Assembly (NCBI RefSeq): GCF_022267375.1
Contig: NZ_JAIZBH010000001.1
Span: forward strand, 3,120,001 to 3,184,000
DNA: 64,000 nucleotides
Direction: 5' to 3'
From: Leptospira sanjuanensis
Lineage (GTDB): Bacteria; Spirochaetota; Leptospiria; Leptospirales; Leptospiraceae
Shown here: positions 1 through 10,320 of the stretch, one piece after another
Layout: every line of letters starts with the position of its first letter
Position numbering within the stretch: the first letter of the stretch is position 1
Position numbers and translations under genes: made by a program
The notes under the pieces: generated by a model
Told to the model about the DNA's origin: nothing
The model's input: the letters and a program-made list of their open reading frames with translations, nothing else
Database searches by the model: none

Positions 1-181
1 CGGGGATACGGATCTAGAAACCAAAAACGATTTTTATTTCGGCTTTTCTTTAGGAGTCAGCGCCTTTCCGACGCTCGTGTTTTCGGACGGACTCGAGAAC
101 GGAATTCTTACCAGAGGGTATTACTCCTACGAGCAAGTGAATTCCATTCTCAAGGATTACTTTCGATCGGTGAGAATTTAA
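1..181 (+). CDS. DsbA-like thioredoxin-fold protein, C-terminal end only
   Basis: This is the 3' end of a gene that begins left of the window; the open frame enters at base 2 and stops with TAA at 179-181. The visible 59 residues include [13 protein letters not shown] followed by a short helix-like tail. That is the cis-proline strand (FPTLVF) typical of DsbA/FrnE-type thioredoxin-fold proteins, so a thiol-disulfide or DsbA-family role is likely. The CXXC site would lie outside the window. The stop overlaps by four bases with the stop of the convergent membrane-protein gene on the other strand. Confidence 0.55.
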   Translation, partial: GDTDLETKNDFYFGFSLGVSAFPTLVFSDGLENGILTRGYYSYEQVNSILKDYFRSVRI

Positions 182-570
182 TTCGAGATTTTTTGTTTTT
201 CTTTTTTTCTTTCTTTAGATTCGGTCTTACCGACGTAGTTCGCAAGCACCAGAAGAATTCCTCCCAAAAACGCGGACCAAAATCCGGGCACCGATAAGGT
301 TCCGGGAAACCAATCTCCGATGATGAGAATGACCCACGCATTGATGATGAGCCCGATCAATCCCAAACTCAAATAGTAAAACACGATTCCGATTCCGAGA
401 GTCATGATTATCAGTATAAGACGAAGGATCGCGTTGATCAGTACGAACGCGCAAACGACGATCACGGAATTGACCCAACTGCCTACTATGTGAAAATCGG
501 GATGAATTAAGGGAAAAACGAATTCGACAACGAGAGACATCAGGATTAAAGAAAATAATAAATGGGTCAT
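178..570 (-). CDS. phage holin family 4-type small membrane protein
   Basis: A 130-residue protein with four hydrophobic segments (about 3-22, 33-56, 60-82 and 92-112) and a basic, Lys-rich cytoplasmic tail. The pattern, including [21 protein letters not shown], matches the phage-holin-4 superfamily of chromosomal four-helix proteins, which are common in bacteria outside phages and have no firm function. The ATG at 570 has GGAAG about five bases upstream. It lies 12 bases after the small gene upstream on the same strand, so the two probably form an operon. No phage genes are nearby, so a lysis role is unlikely. Confidence 0.7.
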   Translation of the reverse strand: MTHLLFSLILMSLVVEFVFPLIHPDFHIVGSWVNSVIVVCAFVLINAILRLILIIMTLGIGIVFYYLSLGLIGLIINAWVILIIGDWFPGTLSVPGFWSAFLGGILLVLANYVGKTESKERKKEKQKISN

Positions 571-582
571 AGCACTTCCGCG

Positions 583-771
<189 letters not shown>

Positions 772-826
772 CGCCTTTCTCCTTTTCGGTAATTTTATCG
801 CAGACTTCCCGCGGTTAAAGGGAAAA

Positions 827-1516
827 ATGGGTACATCTTGGAAAAAACTTTCCAAAATTGGATATGATCCGCGGCCCTTCGATAAAGTCGTAATCGATTA
901 TAACATGAAACTGCAACAAGCTCTTGAATACGTTAAAAAAGGGGATCTCCCCGGAGCGAAAAAAGCTCTGATCGAATTTCTGCAAAACAATCCGGACGAT
1001 CCGATCGGAAATTATCATTTGGGAATGTGCCATTCTCACTTGAACGAGCTCGATGCCGCGGAGGAGAAGTTGACAAAAGCGATTTCGTTCAACGAATCCT
1101 TTGTCGCAGCGCGAGTCGGCCTCGGCGTTTTATACGCGAAGAAAAAGGACAAACCCAAGGCGGAAATTCAATTCACAAAAGTTCTCGAACTCGACGAGAA
1201 CAACGTAAACGCGAAAAAGAATCTGGCTTCTCTTTATACGGGAACGGGAAACGTTCAAAAGGCGATCGATCTGTATTTGTCCGTTCCGGCCGAAGAACGC
1301 AAGGACGTCGTTTCGCTCTACGCGATTTCCTTTTGTTATCTCAAATTGGATCGGCTTCTCGAAGCGAGAGAATTCTTCCGCGAATTGGAAAAACAGCCGA
1401 TTCCGGAACCGATGAAAAAAGAAGTTTCCGAACTGAAAAACCTCATCGAGGAAAAGAATATCGAGTCCGAAGGGATTTGGACCTTGATCCAAAAACCGGA
1501 TTCTCCCGAACACTAA
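827..1516 (+). CDS. tetratricopeptide repeat protein
   Basis: A 229-residue protein without signal peptide, made mainly of TPR helices. Repeat units are visible at about residues 24-57 ([20 protein letters not shown]), 58-91 ([22 protein letters not shown]), 92-125 ([21 protein letters not shown]) and 126-150, with the usual Gly/Ala/Pro positions. TPR proteins act as scaffolds for protein contacts; the partner is unknown. The ATG at 827 follows AAAGGGAAAA, a modest ribosome site, and the next in-frame ATG (905) has none. The leucine leader region starts about 100 bases downstream. Confidence 0.85.
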   Translation: MGTSWKKLSKIGYDPRPFDKVVIDYNMKLQQALEYVKKGDLPGAKKALIEFLQNNPDDPIGNYHLGMCHSHLNELDAAEEKLTKAISFNESFVAARVGLGVLYAKKKDKPKAEIQFTKVLELDENNVNAKKNLASLYTGTGNVQKAIDLYLSVPAEERKDVVSLYAISFCYLKLDRLLEAREFFRELEKQPIPEPMKKEVSELKNLIEEKNIESEGIWTLIQKPDSPEH

Positions 1517-1612
1517 AAGAGACAAACTCCAAACTTCTTCGAGTCGGAATTGATAAGCGAACTTAAAAAAATCCTTGTATTTTTTCCCGATCCTTCCGAG
1601 TCTAAATCTAAC

Positions 1613-1669
1613 ATGTTTCGCAACGTATTTCTACCGACCAGCCTTGAGCTTCTTCTCCTCCTTAGATAG
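1613..1669 (+). CDS. leucine-rich leader peptide of the leuA attenuator
   Basis: An 18-codon frame reading [18 protein letters not shown] then TAG. Seven of 18 residues are Leu and five are consecutive (1649-1663, codons CTT CTT CTC CTC CTT). It ends 33 bases before an intrinsic terminator and 128 bases before the 2-isopropylmalate synthase start, the classic layout of a leucine leader peptide. The Leu run covers segment 1 of the alternative RNA structure described in the attenuator entry. The ribosome site is weak (no clear purine run just before the ATG), which is the main reservation. Confidence 0.8.
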   Translation: MFRNVFLPTSLELLLLLR

Positions 1670-1730
1670 GGGGAGCCGGTAGAGTTGTAAAAGAACACAC
1701 GAGCCTGCTCCTCCTGGAGTGGGCTTTTTT
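1649..1730 (+). promoter_or_regulatory. leucine transcription attenuator upstream of leuA
   Basis: Four segments can be paired by hand. Segment 1 (1655-1661, CTCCTCC) pairs with segment 2 (1669-1675, GGGGGAG). Segment 2 extended (1669-1676) pairs with segment 3 (1707-1714, GCTCCTCC) as antiterminator. Segments 3 and 4 (1702-1711 with 1716-1725) form the terminator. Segment 1 lies inside the Leu codon run, so a ribosome stalled there would free segment 2 to pair with 3 and let transcription pass. A ribosome reaching the stop codon covers segments 1 and 2 and the terminator forms. Folding energies were not computed. Confidence 0.8.
1702..1730 (+). terminator. intrinsic terminator (leuA attenuator)
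   Basis: AGCCTGCTCC (1702-1711), loop TCCT, GGAGTGGGCT (1716-1725) forms a 10-bp stem with two G-U pairs and runs straight into six T residues (1725-1730). It lies between the leader peptide and the structural gene. Confidence 0.85.
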
Positions 1731-1797
1731 GTTTCCGGAGAATTCTCCCCGATTCGGAAACCCACTCCTAAGCCGGCCGGTTTTAAGGAGAAAACCA

Positions 1798-3096
1798 ATG
1801 AGACAAGATTCGGAACCGGGAAACGTAGACTTCTCCCGCGCGGTCAGCGCATCGGCAAGTTCAAAAGAAATTCAACTCGTTTCGGAAATTCTTCAGAACC
1901 CCCTTCCCAAACATCCTCCCTTTTTTATGGATGTGACTTTGAGAGACGGAAATCAAGCGTTGCGTAAACCTTGGAATCTTGATCAAAAGGAAACGATCTT
2001 CAAACAACTTCTGAAACTCGGCGTGCAAGGAATCGAAGTGGGTTTCGCTTCCTCCAACGATCAAGAGTTCGAAGCCTGCAGTCATCTTTCTTCCATCGCG
2101 CCCGATAACGTAGTCATCTCTTCTCTTTCGAGAGCCGTGGAGAAGGAGATCGAAATTTCCTGGAAGGCGATCCGTCACGCGCCGAAACCGAGACTGCATA
2201 TCGTATATCCGATCTCTGCGTTTACGATTCAAAACGTGTTGAAGTTGAGTCCGGAAAAAGTTTTGGAAAGAATTTCGGAATCGGTCGCTTACGCAAAAAG
2301 TTTGGTCGGTTCGAGTGGAGAAGTTCAATTTTCCGGTGAACATTTCGGTGACGCTCTGGAGAATTTGGATTTTGCCGTCGAAGCGTTTCGCACCGCATTG
2401 AACTACGGAGCGGACGTGGTCAATCTCCCCAACACTGTGGAACGATATCGTCCTTGGTTGTTCGTTTCGATGGTGAAGGCCGTAACGAACGCGTTGCCCG
2501 AAGATACTAAAATTTCCATCCATACGCACAACGATTTGGGAATGGCGACTGCGACCACCGTGGAATCGTATTTTTCCGGCGCGGTTCAATTGGAAACCGC
2601 ATTGAACGGTTTGGGTGAAAGAGCGGGAAACACGAACACGTACGAAGTCGCAATCGCGCTTCACAACTGCGGCGTGAACGTACCTTTGAATTTTTCGGCG
2701 ATCTATGAAACGTCCCGTTTGGTTTCGTATCTTTCCGAAGTTCCGATTTACGAAAAAGCACCGTTGATCGGCGAAGACGTGATCTCGCATCGATCGGGGA
2801 TTCATCAGGACGGAGTCGCGAAAACGAGGCACCTGCAAAAAGGCGCCTATCGCGCGTTTGACGCCGGCTTGATCGGAAGACCCGAAGGAGATCGGATCGA
2901 GTTCACGAGCCAATCGGGAAGAAGCGCGGTCTTCTGCATTCTGAAAGACGCGGGAGAAGATATCACGTTGGAACAAGCGGGAAGACTACAGCCGATTTTA
3001 AAAAAGATCTCGGAAGAATCGGGAAGAGGAGAATTGACCTTGGACGAAATTCAAGTCGAGTGGAACAAAATGAAGGCGATCCGTTCGGCAAGTTAA
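1798..3096 (+). CDS. leuA: 2-isopropylmalate synthase, short form without regulatory domain
   Basis: A 432-residue LeuA/HMGL-family enzyme that should condense acetyl-CoA with 2-ketoisovalerate in the first committed step of leucine synthesis. The TIM-barrel starts at about residue 44 with [33 protein letters not shown] carries the metal-binding His pair, followed by [10 protein letters not shown] and the SGIHQDG motif. The protein stops roughly 70 residues after the barrel and linker, so the C-terminal leucine-binding dimer domain of full-length LeuA (about 500-560 residues) is missing. The ATG at 1798 follows AAGGAG with seven-base spacing; upstream in-frame starts would lie at the terminator. 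Citramalate synthase is a related alternative, but the Leu leader argues for LeuA. Confidence 0.85.
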   Translation: MRQDSEPGNVDFSRAVSASASSKEIQLVSEILQNPLPKHPPFFMDVTLRDGNQALRKPWNLDQKETIFKQLLKLGVQGIEVGFASSNDQEFEACSHLSSIAPDNVVISSLSRAVEKEIEISWKAIRHAPKPRLHIVYPISAFTIQNVLKLSPEKVLERISESVAYAKSLVGSSGEVQFSGEHFGDALENLDFAVEAFRTALNYGADVVNLPNTVERYRPWLFVSMVKAVTNALPEDTKISIHTHNDLGMATATTVESYFSGAVQLETALNGLGERAGNTNTYEVAIALHNCGVNVPLNFSAIYETSRLVSYLSEVPIYEKAPLIGEDVISHRSGIHQDGVAKTRHLQKGAYRAFDAGLIGRPEGDRIEFTSQSGRSAVFCILKDAGEDITLEQAGRLQPILKKISEESGRGELTLDEIQVEWNKMKAIRSAS

Positions 3097-3113
3097 AACG
3101 GTCGATGAATGGC

Positions 3114-3129
3114 TGCGGGAGTTCCCACA
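3114..3129. repeat. dispersed GTGGGAACTC-type repeat
   Basis: TGCGGGAGTTCCCACA, just after the leuA stop codon. It is one of at least 17 copies in the window sharing the core GAGTTCCC(A/G)C. Confidence 0.7.
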
Positions 3130-3133
3130 AAAT

Positions 3134-3166
3134 GCGGGGAAATCCGCTTGCATTCATGCGGTTTTT
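3134..3166 (+). terminator. possible terminator after leuA
   Basis: CCGC (3144-3147) can pair with GCGG (3158-3161) before five T residues (3162-3166); a competing GCGG lies at 3134-3137. The stem is short, so this is only a candidate. Confidence 0.35.
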
Positions 3167-3348
3167 CTGATATGGAAAAAATGCCGTAGATTTGCGAACA
3201 AATTTGAACTCTACGCCTCACTCTTTAGGAATCACTCGTCACTACTTCCTTCTGTGAGAGGAGCACATTGATTTTTTTTCGAGCGGGGATCGGGCCGTCT
3301 TTCTTGAAAGTTTGTCGGAACAAGTTTAAAATCGGACTTGCTTAGAAC

Positions 3349-4005
3349 TTACGATCGTTCCTGTCCGGATACTTTAGAAACGTCGACGTTGGCCGCGGGG
3401 CAAGAATTCATAATTCCGTAAAAAAGAATTCCGTGAATCTCGCCTTGCAGCTGCATCATCGAATACGGAGAATTTAAAAGCAGTTCCGGCGTCGCGGTCA
3501 TTTCGATCGCCGAGTTGATCAGAGCCGCAAAGATCGTCGGGTTAAGATCCTTTCTGATTTCTCCCTTTTCGATTCCCTGTTTCACAAGAGCTTGAATCGA
3601 TTTGGAAACCGATTCCATTCGCACTTCCTTGATGTAAGCGTAGTGATCCGGAGCTTGATCTCGAATTTCCAAAATGAACTCGTTTGCGCCCGCGGGAAAT
3701 TGGCTGATCTTGAAGTCGTTGATGGCCCTGATTTTTTCGTGCACCGATAGGGAATCGTCCTCGCTGATCTGCTGCAGCTTGGAACTCATGATCGCATGTT
3801 TCAGAGAGAGAATCTCGAAAAGAAGATGATTTTTGTTTTCGAAATGTTTATATAAAGTTTTACGGGATATTTTCAGAATCCTTGCGATTTCCTCCATCTT
3901 GGTCTTCGCATAACCGTATTTTAGAAAAAGCTCAAGCGCTTTTTCCATAATCCGAAGTTTTACCTCATCCTGCTCCATCGCACTCATTCTTATCAGTTCA
4001 AACAT
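3349..4005 (-). CDS. TetR/AcrR family transcriptional regulator
   Basis: A 218-residue regulator with an N-terminal TetR helix-turn-helix at about residues 30-58 ([22 protein letters not shown]) and a helical C-terminal ligand domain without obvious specificity. TetR proteins usually repress neighbouring transporter genes until a ligand binds. It lies 92 bases downstream of the RND pump gene on the same strand, so pump and regulator may share a transcript and the regulator may control it. Starts at 4005, 3987 and 3978 are all possible ATGs; none has a strong ribosome site, and the outermost is given. Confidence 0.85.
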   Translation of the reverse strand: MFELIRMSAMEQDEVKLRIMEKALELFLKYGYAKTKMEEIARILKISRKTLYKHFENKNHLLFEILSLKHAIMSSKLQQISEDDSLSVHEKIRAINDFKISQFPAGANEFILEIRDQAPDHYAYIKEVRMESVSKSIQALVKQGIEKGEIRKDLNPTIFAALINSAIEMTATPELLLNSPYSMMQLQGEIHGILFYGIMNSCPAANVDVSKVSGQERS

Positions 4006-4097
4006 TTTACGAAACTCTTTTTTTATATTCTAACCGAATTCGGAGCCCTTGTCGCATTAACAAAGAATGTGAAACGACTCCGAAATCGGTTCTCTTC

Positions 4098-7000
4098 TTA
4101 TTTAACGTCCGGGTCCGGAGAATTTCTTCTTACGAATTGATTCAACTTTTCGATGTAAGAGAAAGCCGCGGGAACTACCACCAAAGTAAGGATCGTGGAA
4201 GAGATCAATCCTCCGATGATCGCAACACCCATACTCGTTCTTTGACGGGACGCTTCGTTGAGTCCGATTGCGATCGGGAGCATTCCGGCGATCAGGGCAA
4301 AGGAAGTCATCAAAATCGGTCTTAATCTTTCTCTTCCCGCTTCGATGATCGCTTCCTTCATTTCCCTTCCCTGATCCAACAACTGATTGGTAAAGTCCAC
4401 GAGAAGAATCGAGTTCTTGGTCGCGACTCCGATCAACATGATGAGCCCGATCATCGAAAAGATGTCCAATGATTTTTGCGTAAGGAACAGGGCGATAAAC
4501 GCTCCGCAGAGCGCGAGAGGCAACACGAGCATAATCGCGATCGGCGTGATAAAACTTTCATAGAGAGAAGCGAGAACCATGTAGATAAAGAGAACTCCGA
4601 GTCCCATCGCGATCGCCATGGAAGTTCCCATCTCCTTAAAACTTTCCGCTTGTCCCGAATATCCGATCCGGACTCCCGGCGGAAGAGGAAGTTCGGTTTG
4701 GCTGATCTTTGCTACCTCTTCCATCGCTCCTCCCATACCTGGGCCTTTGGGATTTACGTCCGCATAAATTTCCACGGCCTTGTTCCGGTTGAGTCGATTG
4801 ATCGTCGCAAGCCCCGTGGTTTCTTCCGCTTTTGCAACGTTCTGAATCGGAATCAATCGGTTGTTGAAGTTCGGCACGAAAGAATTATAAAAGTTTTCTT
4901 TGAGATCCCTTTGCGATTCTTTTAATCGAACTCGGATATCATACTCGACTCCGTTTTCACGATATACCGCCGGGGTCGTTCCTTCCACGAGAGTTCTAAG
5001 TTCGGTTCCGATCACAGTTCCCGGAACTCCGAGAAGGACTTCACGATCGCGATCCGGCACGACTCGAAACTCGGGAGCGCCCGTGCGGTAACTCGTATCG
5101 ACGTCGAGAAGCGCGGGAGATTTTTGAAGTCGTTTGAATAACTTCTTCGCATAATCTTCGACGACTTCTCCCTTTTGTCCGCTTACGGTGAGAGTGAACG
5201 GTCTTTGTCCCCCGCCCACGTTATCGATATCCTTTACGATCGGATTCGCATAAGCGAAGCCCGCAAGTTCCTTACGAAGGAAAGCTTTGAACTGAGTCGT
5301 GTTCATCGTACGGTCTTTGGAAGGAACCATCTCGACGAACATGTTCGTATTCCGGTTCGTGTTGAACATCGCGACCAGCTTGATCTCTTTGTAAGAACGG
5401 ATCTTTTGATCGACTTCCTGCGCGACCTGCGCCATTTTTTCCACGGAAGTTCCCGGAGGCATGTCCAGGGTTACGGAGAATTTTCCTTCGTCCTGCGCGG
5501 GTAAGAACGTTTTCGGAATGAATTTGGTAAGAACCAAACTAACAACGAAAATCAATACCGCACTGGATAGAATGAACAACGGTCGTTTGAGAGTAAACTT
5601 CAGGATGGATGCGTATTTTTCCTCCAGCCAAGTTTGAAACACATTAAAAATACTTAATACTGAATCCAGACCCGTTTCCAACTTTCCCAGTACGGTTAAG
5701 ACCGGCGAGAATATTCTCGAAAGAATTCCTTTGGAAGCGTTGTTCTGAGAGCGGATTTTGGAATACGCAATCTCTTCCAAAGCGGTCGTCTCGGCCGCTT
5801 TATTCTTCCCTTTGCCTTTCGGAGTCGGAGTCGTAATTTCAGGAATCGCATCGTGTCCGTGTCCTGATTTATTTCCGTGATTCCCTATTTTTCCTCCGAA
5901 ATACGCGGATAACATCGGCGCGATCGTAAGGGCGTCATATAAGGAAATAAGAAGCGCGAAACATACGGTTAATCCGAATTCTCTCAAAAACTGTCCTACG
6001 ACCCCGCTAATAAACGCGATCGGCATAAATACCGCGATGACTGTCATCGTCGTCGCAATTACGGCTAACGTTACTTCCTTCGTTCCTTCGATGGAAGCTT
6101 CTCTCGCCGTCTTTCCCATTTCCCTGTGTCTGAAAATATTTTCGCGGACTACGATCGCGTCGTCGATGAGCAGTCCGACCGCAAGGCTGAGCGCGAGAAG
6201 AGTCATGACGTTTACGGTAAAACCGGCGATCGCCATAAGAATAAATGCCCCCAAGAGGGAGTTCGGAAGAGCAAGTCCCGTGATCAAAGTGGAACGGACG
6301 CTTCCTAAAAATAATAATACGACAATGATCGTGAGAATGATTCCGATGATGATCGTTTCCTTTACGTCGTAAATGTTGTTGTCGATCGTGATGGATGAAT
6401 CGTTTGCCGCGGTGAGTTCGGGAGATCCCTTTCGTTTAGAAAGGTCTTGGTTGATTTCTGCTACCTTCTTTTTTACCGCTTGCGCGACCGCAACCGTGTT
6501 CGATCCCGACTGTTTATAGACTAAGAGAAAGACCGCCTTCTTCCCGTTAAAGTATGCTCTGGAAGTTTCATCTTCGACCGTGTCTCTTACTTCTCCCAGT
6601 TGTCCGATTTTTACCGGAACCTCGTTCCCGAACAAGGATACAGGTGTGTCTCTGATTTCCTGCGGTGATTGAAATTCGTTGATGGTTCTATAAACGAGTT
6701 CCTTATCGGTCTTACTTACTTTTCCGGCGGGAATGTTCATTCCTCCCGATGCGAGTCGATTTGATACGACGAACGCGGGAATCATGTGTTCCTTGAGTTT
6801 GTGGCGATCCAGTTCGACGTGAATCTCGCGTTTGCGTCCGCCGTAGATGTTTACGTTTCCGACGTCTTTGGTCGTAAGAAGGACTTGTTTGATTTCTTCG
6901 TTGGCAATGTCGTAGAGTTCGGCTTCCGGAAGATCGGCTCGGAGCGCGATGATTAAGATCGGTTGATCCGCGGGATCGATTCTTCGGATCACCGGTTCTT

Positions 7001-7370
7001 TTGCGTCATCGGGTAATTTAGGTTTAACGCTGGAGACTTTGTCGCGGACTTGTTGTTCGGCGTATTTGACATCGGTTTCTAGTGTGAACTCCACGACGAC
7101 CGTTCCGACTCCTTCGTTGCAAATCGATTTGATCCGTTTTACGCCCGAGATTGTGGAGAGTTCGTCCTCGACCGGTTTTGCAACGAGGGTTTCAATTTCA
7201 TTCGGTGCTGCGCCCGGATATGGAACCGTTACTGTTACGACGGGAATAGTCACGTTGGGAAATAAATCGACCCCTAGCTTGTTTAAGGAAAGATATCCCG
7301 CGACGAGAATGAGTAAAACCGTGCAGGTAATGAAGATCGGTCTTTTGATCGAGAGCGAGGCTAAATTCAT
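4098..7370 (-). CDS. RND efflux transporter, AcrB/HAE1-like
   Basis: A 1,090-residue inner-membrane proton-driven exporter. It opens with the first membrane helix after MNLASLSIKRPIFI, followed by the periplasmic porter domain (FPNVTIPVVTVTVPYPGAAP). The TM4 proton relay is visible as GLLIDDAIVVREN, and the second half repeats the fold (EYSGQAESF-like region, then six more helices). A Lys/Ala-rich cytoplasmic insert sits near residues 500-560 between the two halves. The ATG at 7370 has GGAG seven bases upstream. No membrane-fusion or outer-membrane partner is next to it, so the rest of the tripartite pump must be elsewhere. Substrate cannot be deduced. Confidence 0.92.
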   Translation of the reverse strand: MNLASLSIKRPIFITCTVLLILVAGYLSLNKLGVDLFPNVTIPVVTVTVPYPGAAPNEIETLVAKPVEDELSTISGVKRIKSICNEGVGTVVVEFTLETDVKYAEQQVRDKVSSVKPKLPDDAKEPVIRRIDPADQPILIIALRADLPEAELYDIANEEIKQVLLTTKDVGNVNIYGGRKREIHVELDRHKLKEHMIPAFVVSNRLASGGMNIPAGKVSKTDKELVYRTINEFQSPQEIRDTPVSLFGNEVPVKIGQLGEVRDTVEDETSRAYFNGKKAVFLLVYKQSGSNTVAVAQAVKKKVAEINQDLSKRKGSPELTAANDSSITIDNNIYDVKETIIIGIILTIIVVLLFLGSVRSTLITGLALPNSLLGAFILMAIAGFTVNVMTLLALSLAVGLLIDDAIVVRENIFRHREMGKTAREASIEGTKEVTLAVIATTMTVIAVFMPIAFISGVVGQFLREFGLTVCFALLISLYDALTIAPMLSAYFGGKIGNHGNKSGHGHDAIPEITTPTPKGKGKNKAAETTALEEIAYSKIRSQNNASKGILSRIFSPVLTVLGKLETGLDSVLSIFNVFQTWLEEKYASILKFTLKRPLFILSSAVLIFVVSLVLTKFIPKTFLPAQDEGKFSVTLDMPPGTSVEKMAQVAQEVDQKIRSYKEIKLVAMFNTNRNTNMFVEMVPSKDRTMNTTQFKAFLRKELAGFAYANPIVKDIDNVGGGQRPFTLTVSGQKGEVVEDYAKKLFKRLQKSPALLDVDTSYRTGAPEFRVVPDRDREVLLGVPGTVIGTELRTLVEGTTPAVYRENGVEYDIRVRLKESQRDLKENFYNSFVPNFNNRLIPIQNVAKAEETTGLATINRLNRNKAVEIYADVNPKGPGMGGAMEEVAKISQTELPLPPGVRIGYSGQAESFKEMGTSMAIAMGLGVLFIYMVLASLYESFITPIAIMLVLPLALCGAFIALFLTQKSLDIFSMIGLIMLIGVATKNSILLVDFTNQLLDQGREMKEAIIEAGRERLRPILMTSFALIAGMLPIAIGLNEASRQRTSMGVAIIGGLISSTILTLVVVPAAFSYIEKLNQFVRRNSPDPDVK

Positions 7371-7512
7371 TGTGAATCTCCTACCATTCTTTGGATTCGA
7401 AATTGAACTGAAGTCAAATCCGGAAACAGTATTAGTGTTTATTGTTTCCTATTCGGGAAACAATTTTTGGATCAGCTGTTTCCGTCAAGGTTTTTCTGTG
7501 ATTTGAGGAATG

Positions 7513-7529
7513 CGCGGGGAGTTCCCGCG
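7513..7529. repeat. dispersed GTGGGAACTC-type repeat
   Basis: CGCGGGGAGTTCCCGCG, near-palindromic, in the gap upstream of the RND gene. A further copy with a degenerate half lies at 7568-7582 in the end of the next gene. Confidence 0.65.
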
Positions 7530-7564
7530 ATTCTTGAGGGATTGCAGATGTATTAGAGCAGAAT

Positions 7565-8263
7565 TTAGCGGGAACTCACGCAGCGGATATAACCAGCGAC
7601 GACTTTGCCGGCATTAGGATTCGTAGCTCCTGTACTGAAATTCACCTTCCAGGCTACTGAGGAGCTCAATGGGTCGCTCGTACTTGACCAAAACTCAATT
7701 GGATTTCCAGTTGGAATTCCCGGAAACCATTCTTTTCTTACGGTTGGAACATCAAAGCCTGTCCCAGTTGAAGAACAAGTCTTTGAATTATCAGTCGAAT
7801 TTGCCACATCCGTTCCATTGGAACAATAAACTATTCCTTTCAACTCTGCATGCGTGGGAACTCTCCATGTCATCGTCCTTCCTGAAACACTAAACGAAGC
7901 ACAGGAATCAAAAGCTGGCCCGGATGTTAAAACTCCGCCCGAAGAACCGTTGCATTGGTTATCAGAAGTAGAACAATATTGCGGAGAAACGACAAATCCA
8001 GTGCATGAATCCGTAATCGCATCATATGTTTGACCGCGGGAACACCTCATCCACGTCAGACCGGTCGATGGAAAGAAAATCGTTTCACCTTGAATTACAG
8101 GATTTGACGCTGCTACTAAAAGAAAAATCAAAGGCACTGGAGAATCCTTTTCTTCATCTGGAGAAACAGCATCTTTGAAATAAGGATTCAAGTAACAGGA
8201 GTAATTGATAAAAATTATTCCGACAAGATAAGCTTTAATGAATAGGATTCTAAAATTTGTCAT
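7565..8263 (-). CDS. DUF1566 (Lcl-type) lipoprotein
   Basis: A 232-residue secreted protein. A hydrophobic N-terminus (about 8-22) ends in IINYSC-like sequence with Cys23 as the likely lipidated residue, of the loose leptospiral lipobox type. The rest is Cys-, Ser- and Gly-rich and matches the DUF1566/Lcl C-terminal fold: [29 protein letters not shown] and the closing EFWSSTSDP...GYIRCVSS. These proteins are numerous in Leptospira and surface or periplasmic; the function is not established. The gene is AT-richer than its neighbours on either side. Confidence 0.75.
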   Translation of the reverse strand: MTNFRILFIKAYLVGIIFINYSCYLNPYFKDAVSPDEEKDSPVPLIFLLVAASNPVIQGETIFFPSTGLTWMRCSRGQTYDAITDSCTGFVVSPQYCSTSDNQCNGSSGGVLTSGPAFDSCASFSVSGRTMTWRVPTHAELKGIVYCSNGTDVANSTDNSKTCSSTGTGFDVPTVRKEWFPGIPTGNPIEFWSSTSDPLSSSVAWKVNFSTGATNPNAGKVVAGYIRCVSSR

Positions 8264-8281
8264 CGCATCAATGCCTCAGCC

Positions 8282-9037
8282 TCAATCTTGAAATCGAACT
8301 CTTTGAACGTCAGCACGGCGAAAAACTCTTTCTTTGCCTTTATAAAACAATTTAACGCCGTCCCCATCAATTCGCGTTACCGTTCCTTTCGCTATTTCCC
8401 CGGATTTTAAAAACAAAACGGAAAGATTCTTAGAATGTTTGATCTCTTTGTTCCAAGAACTTTCCAATTCTTCGCTCAAAGAAGAATGAATCTTCTCCTG
8501 CAATTCTTCTTTCCATTGCTTTTCATTTTGCTTGATAAAATCTTCTTTCAATTTTGCCAAATCTGCTTTGGAAAGTTCTTTATCTTGCTGAAGATTCGGA
8601 TTTGTTGCGGGAACTCTCGCGGAAAATGCAATATCCTTGGAATCACAGCTCTCCACTTCAACCGTCTTCCGAGTAATCGAAGCTGCAATACCCAAAACCG
8701 TACTCAGAATTCCATCCAACCAGGTCGTTTTCAGATTTACACGATACGTTTTGTTTGAATCCGGAAGGATCTCGGAAGTGTCCATTTGATTGATTGGAAC
8801 CGATCCAAAAAGAACATACCACTGAGATTTTCTAATACTCGGCTTACAATTAAATGAAACATTTTCGGAAATGTTAGAATCCTTTTGAGAGGATACAGGT
8901 ATTTTTGCGTTTTCACCTCCTCGGACCGAATTCAATTCGATCGTAGAACAAGAGAAAAGTAAGAATGATAACAGAACAAAATTACGACGCTCGGATAGAA
9001 TCAAAATAGAATGTAAAATACCAAATGATTTCTGCAC
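8282..9037 (-). CDS. putative lipoprotein with Bor-like region
   Basis: A 251-residue protein with an N-terminal hydrophobic stretch ending [10 protein letters not shown], a probable lipobox with Cys near residue 30. Residues about 70-130 ([12 protein letters not shown] ... [25 protein letters not shown]) resemble the Bor/TraT-associated lipoprotein pattern. A Lys/Glu-rich helical segment follows (about 150-200), then a small beta-rich end ([21 protein letters not shown]). The start is a GTG at 9037 whose AGGAG is 14 bases away, so it is uncertain; TTG at 9001 would leave a more normal signal length. Nineteen bases separate it from the DUF1566 gene downstream, suggesting one transcript. Confidence 0.6.
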   Translation of the reverse strand: MQKSFGILHSILILSERRNFVLLSFLLFSCSTIELNSVRGGENAKIPVSSQKDSNISENVSFNCKPSIRKSQWYVLFGSVPINQMDTSEILPDSNKTYRVNLKTTWLDGILSTVLGIAASITRKTVEVESCDSKDIAFSARVPATNPNLQQDKELSKADLAKLKEDFIKQNEKQWKEELQEKIHSSLSEELESSWNKEIKHSKNLSVLFLKSGEIAKGTVTRIDGDGVKLFYKGKERVFRRADVQRVRFQD

Positions 9038-9235
9038 TTTTAGAATATACTCCTAATTCAAGAAATTATGCGCTGTTCGTATATTTTTAGAAAGTGTTTT
9101 GAAGGCCAGTTTTTTTCTCTCGTTCTCCAGAACTCAAAAATCAAATTATAAATAAATAAAAGCCTTTGTGAAAAAAACCGAATTCATATAACCAAAAAGA
9201 CTTTGCTGGAGAATTAATTCCCTTTCACTGATCTT

Positions 9236-10222
9236 ATGCTCAAAGAACTCAAGACCCCAAAATTCAACCCCGCGGGAATTCTGAAATCACCTTTGATTCA
9301 AACGACTTTAGCCTCGTTGGCATGGAATTTACCGGAAGAAATGCCATTTTTAGATCACGAGAAAAAAATGATTCTCGATGCCGGAAAAGGCGTAAGGTTG
9401 GAAGGAGCTTTGAGCAAACAAAAAGATACGAAACCAAAAGGATTCTTAGTTTTGTTACATGGTTGGGAGGGAAGCATCAATTCAACTTATATCTTGAGAA
9501 CTTCCCATTACTTTTATGAGAAAGGATTCGATATTTTTCGTTTAAATTATAGAGATCATGGAGATACACATCATCTCAACCCCGAACCTTTTAACGGTAG
9601 CCTTATCGAAGAAACGTATGAAGCCGTTCGAAAAGCCACATACTTAGCGGAGAAGAATGTTCCAGTCTTTGTTACTGGTTTTTCTCTTGGCGGAAATTTT
9701 GCGCTTCGAATTGCGAAAGTACATTCTCAATCGGAAAAGAAATTAAATCAATTGAAAGAATTCATAGCGATTTCTCCTGCAATTCATCCTAAAGATGCAA
9801 CAATGCTAATGGATAATAAGCTTATCATTGGCCGATACTTTCTTAAAAAATGGAAACAATCGATTGAGAAAAAACAAAAACATTTCCCTACAATCGTTCC
9901 GTATGACTCTATTCTCAAAGAAAAATCGGTAATGCGTATGACGGAAAGATTCGTAGAGTCGACTGAAGATTTTACCGATATAGATCATTATTTCGGAACT
10001 TATACGTTAGGAGAAAAAGAACTTTCTCAGATTTTAGTCCCGACGACAATTATTACCGCAAAAGACGATCCAATTATTCGTGGTGAATCATTTTTATCCT
10101 TACATCCGAATCGAAATGTTAGAATTTCGATTCAAAATTTTGGAGGTCATAACGGCTTTTTAGAGAACTGGAAAGGTGCTTGTTGGTATTTCCGCGTATT
10201 AGAGGAAATTTTATTGTTATAG
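9236..10222 (+). CDS. alpha/beta-fold hydrolase (YheT-like)
   Basis: A 328-residue predicted cytosolic hydrolase. The oxyanion-loop motif LLHGWEGS is near residue 75, the nucleophile elbow GFSLGGN near 145 gives the catalytic Ser, DDPI near 280 the Asp, and GGHNGF near 305 the His. The order and spacing match the YheT/EMB8 branch of alpha/beta hydrolases, whose members act on esters or thioesters; the substrate here is unknown. The ATG at 9236 has only a distant GGAG. The gene is AT-rich and stands alone, facing away from the lipoprotein pair. Confidence 0.85.
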   Translation: MLKELKTPKFNPAGILKSPLIQTTLASLAWNLPEEMPFLDHEKKMILDAGKGVRLEGALSKQKDTKPKGFLVLLHGWEGSINSTYILRTSHYFYEKGFDIFRLNYRDHGDTHHLNPEPFNGSLIEETYEAVRKATYLAEKNVPVFVTGFSLGGNFALRIAKVHSQSEKKLNQLKEFIAISPAIHPKDATMLMDNKLIIGRYFLKKWKQSIEKKQKHFPTIVPYDSILKEKSVMRMTERFVESTEDFTDIDHYFGTYTLGEKELSQILVPTTIITAKDDPIIRGESFLSLHPNRNVRISIQNFGGHNGFLENWKGACWYFRVLEEILLL

Positions 10223-10320
10223 AAGGATTGCGGGAACTACTCTTTAATTTTTATATCTATATTTTTAGAAAAATTCTACGAAACCATGCTCATTTTTATT
10301 CTTAAAAAACTGTACAGAGC

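Noticed and set aside
178..570. Holin-4 protein as evidence of a prophage
   Set aside because: No phage structural, lysis or integrase genes are nearby and this family is common as a chromosomal membrane protein.
1861..2976. 371-codon open frame antisense to leuA
   Set aside because: The product is Arg/Phe-rich with no family pattern and mirrors the codon bias of leuA, which has clear enzyme motifs.
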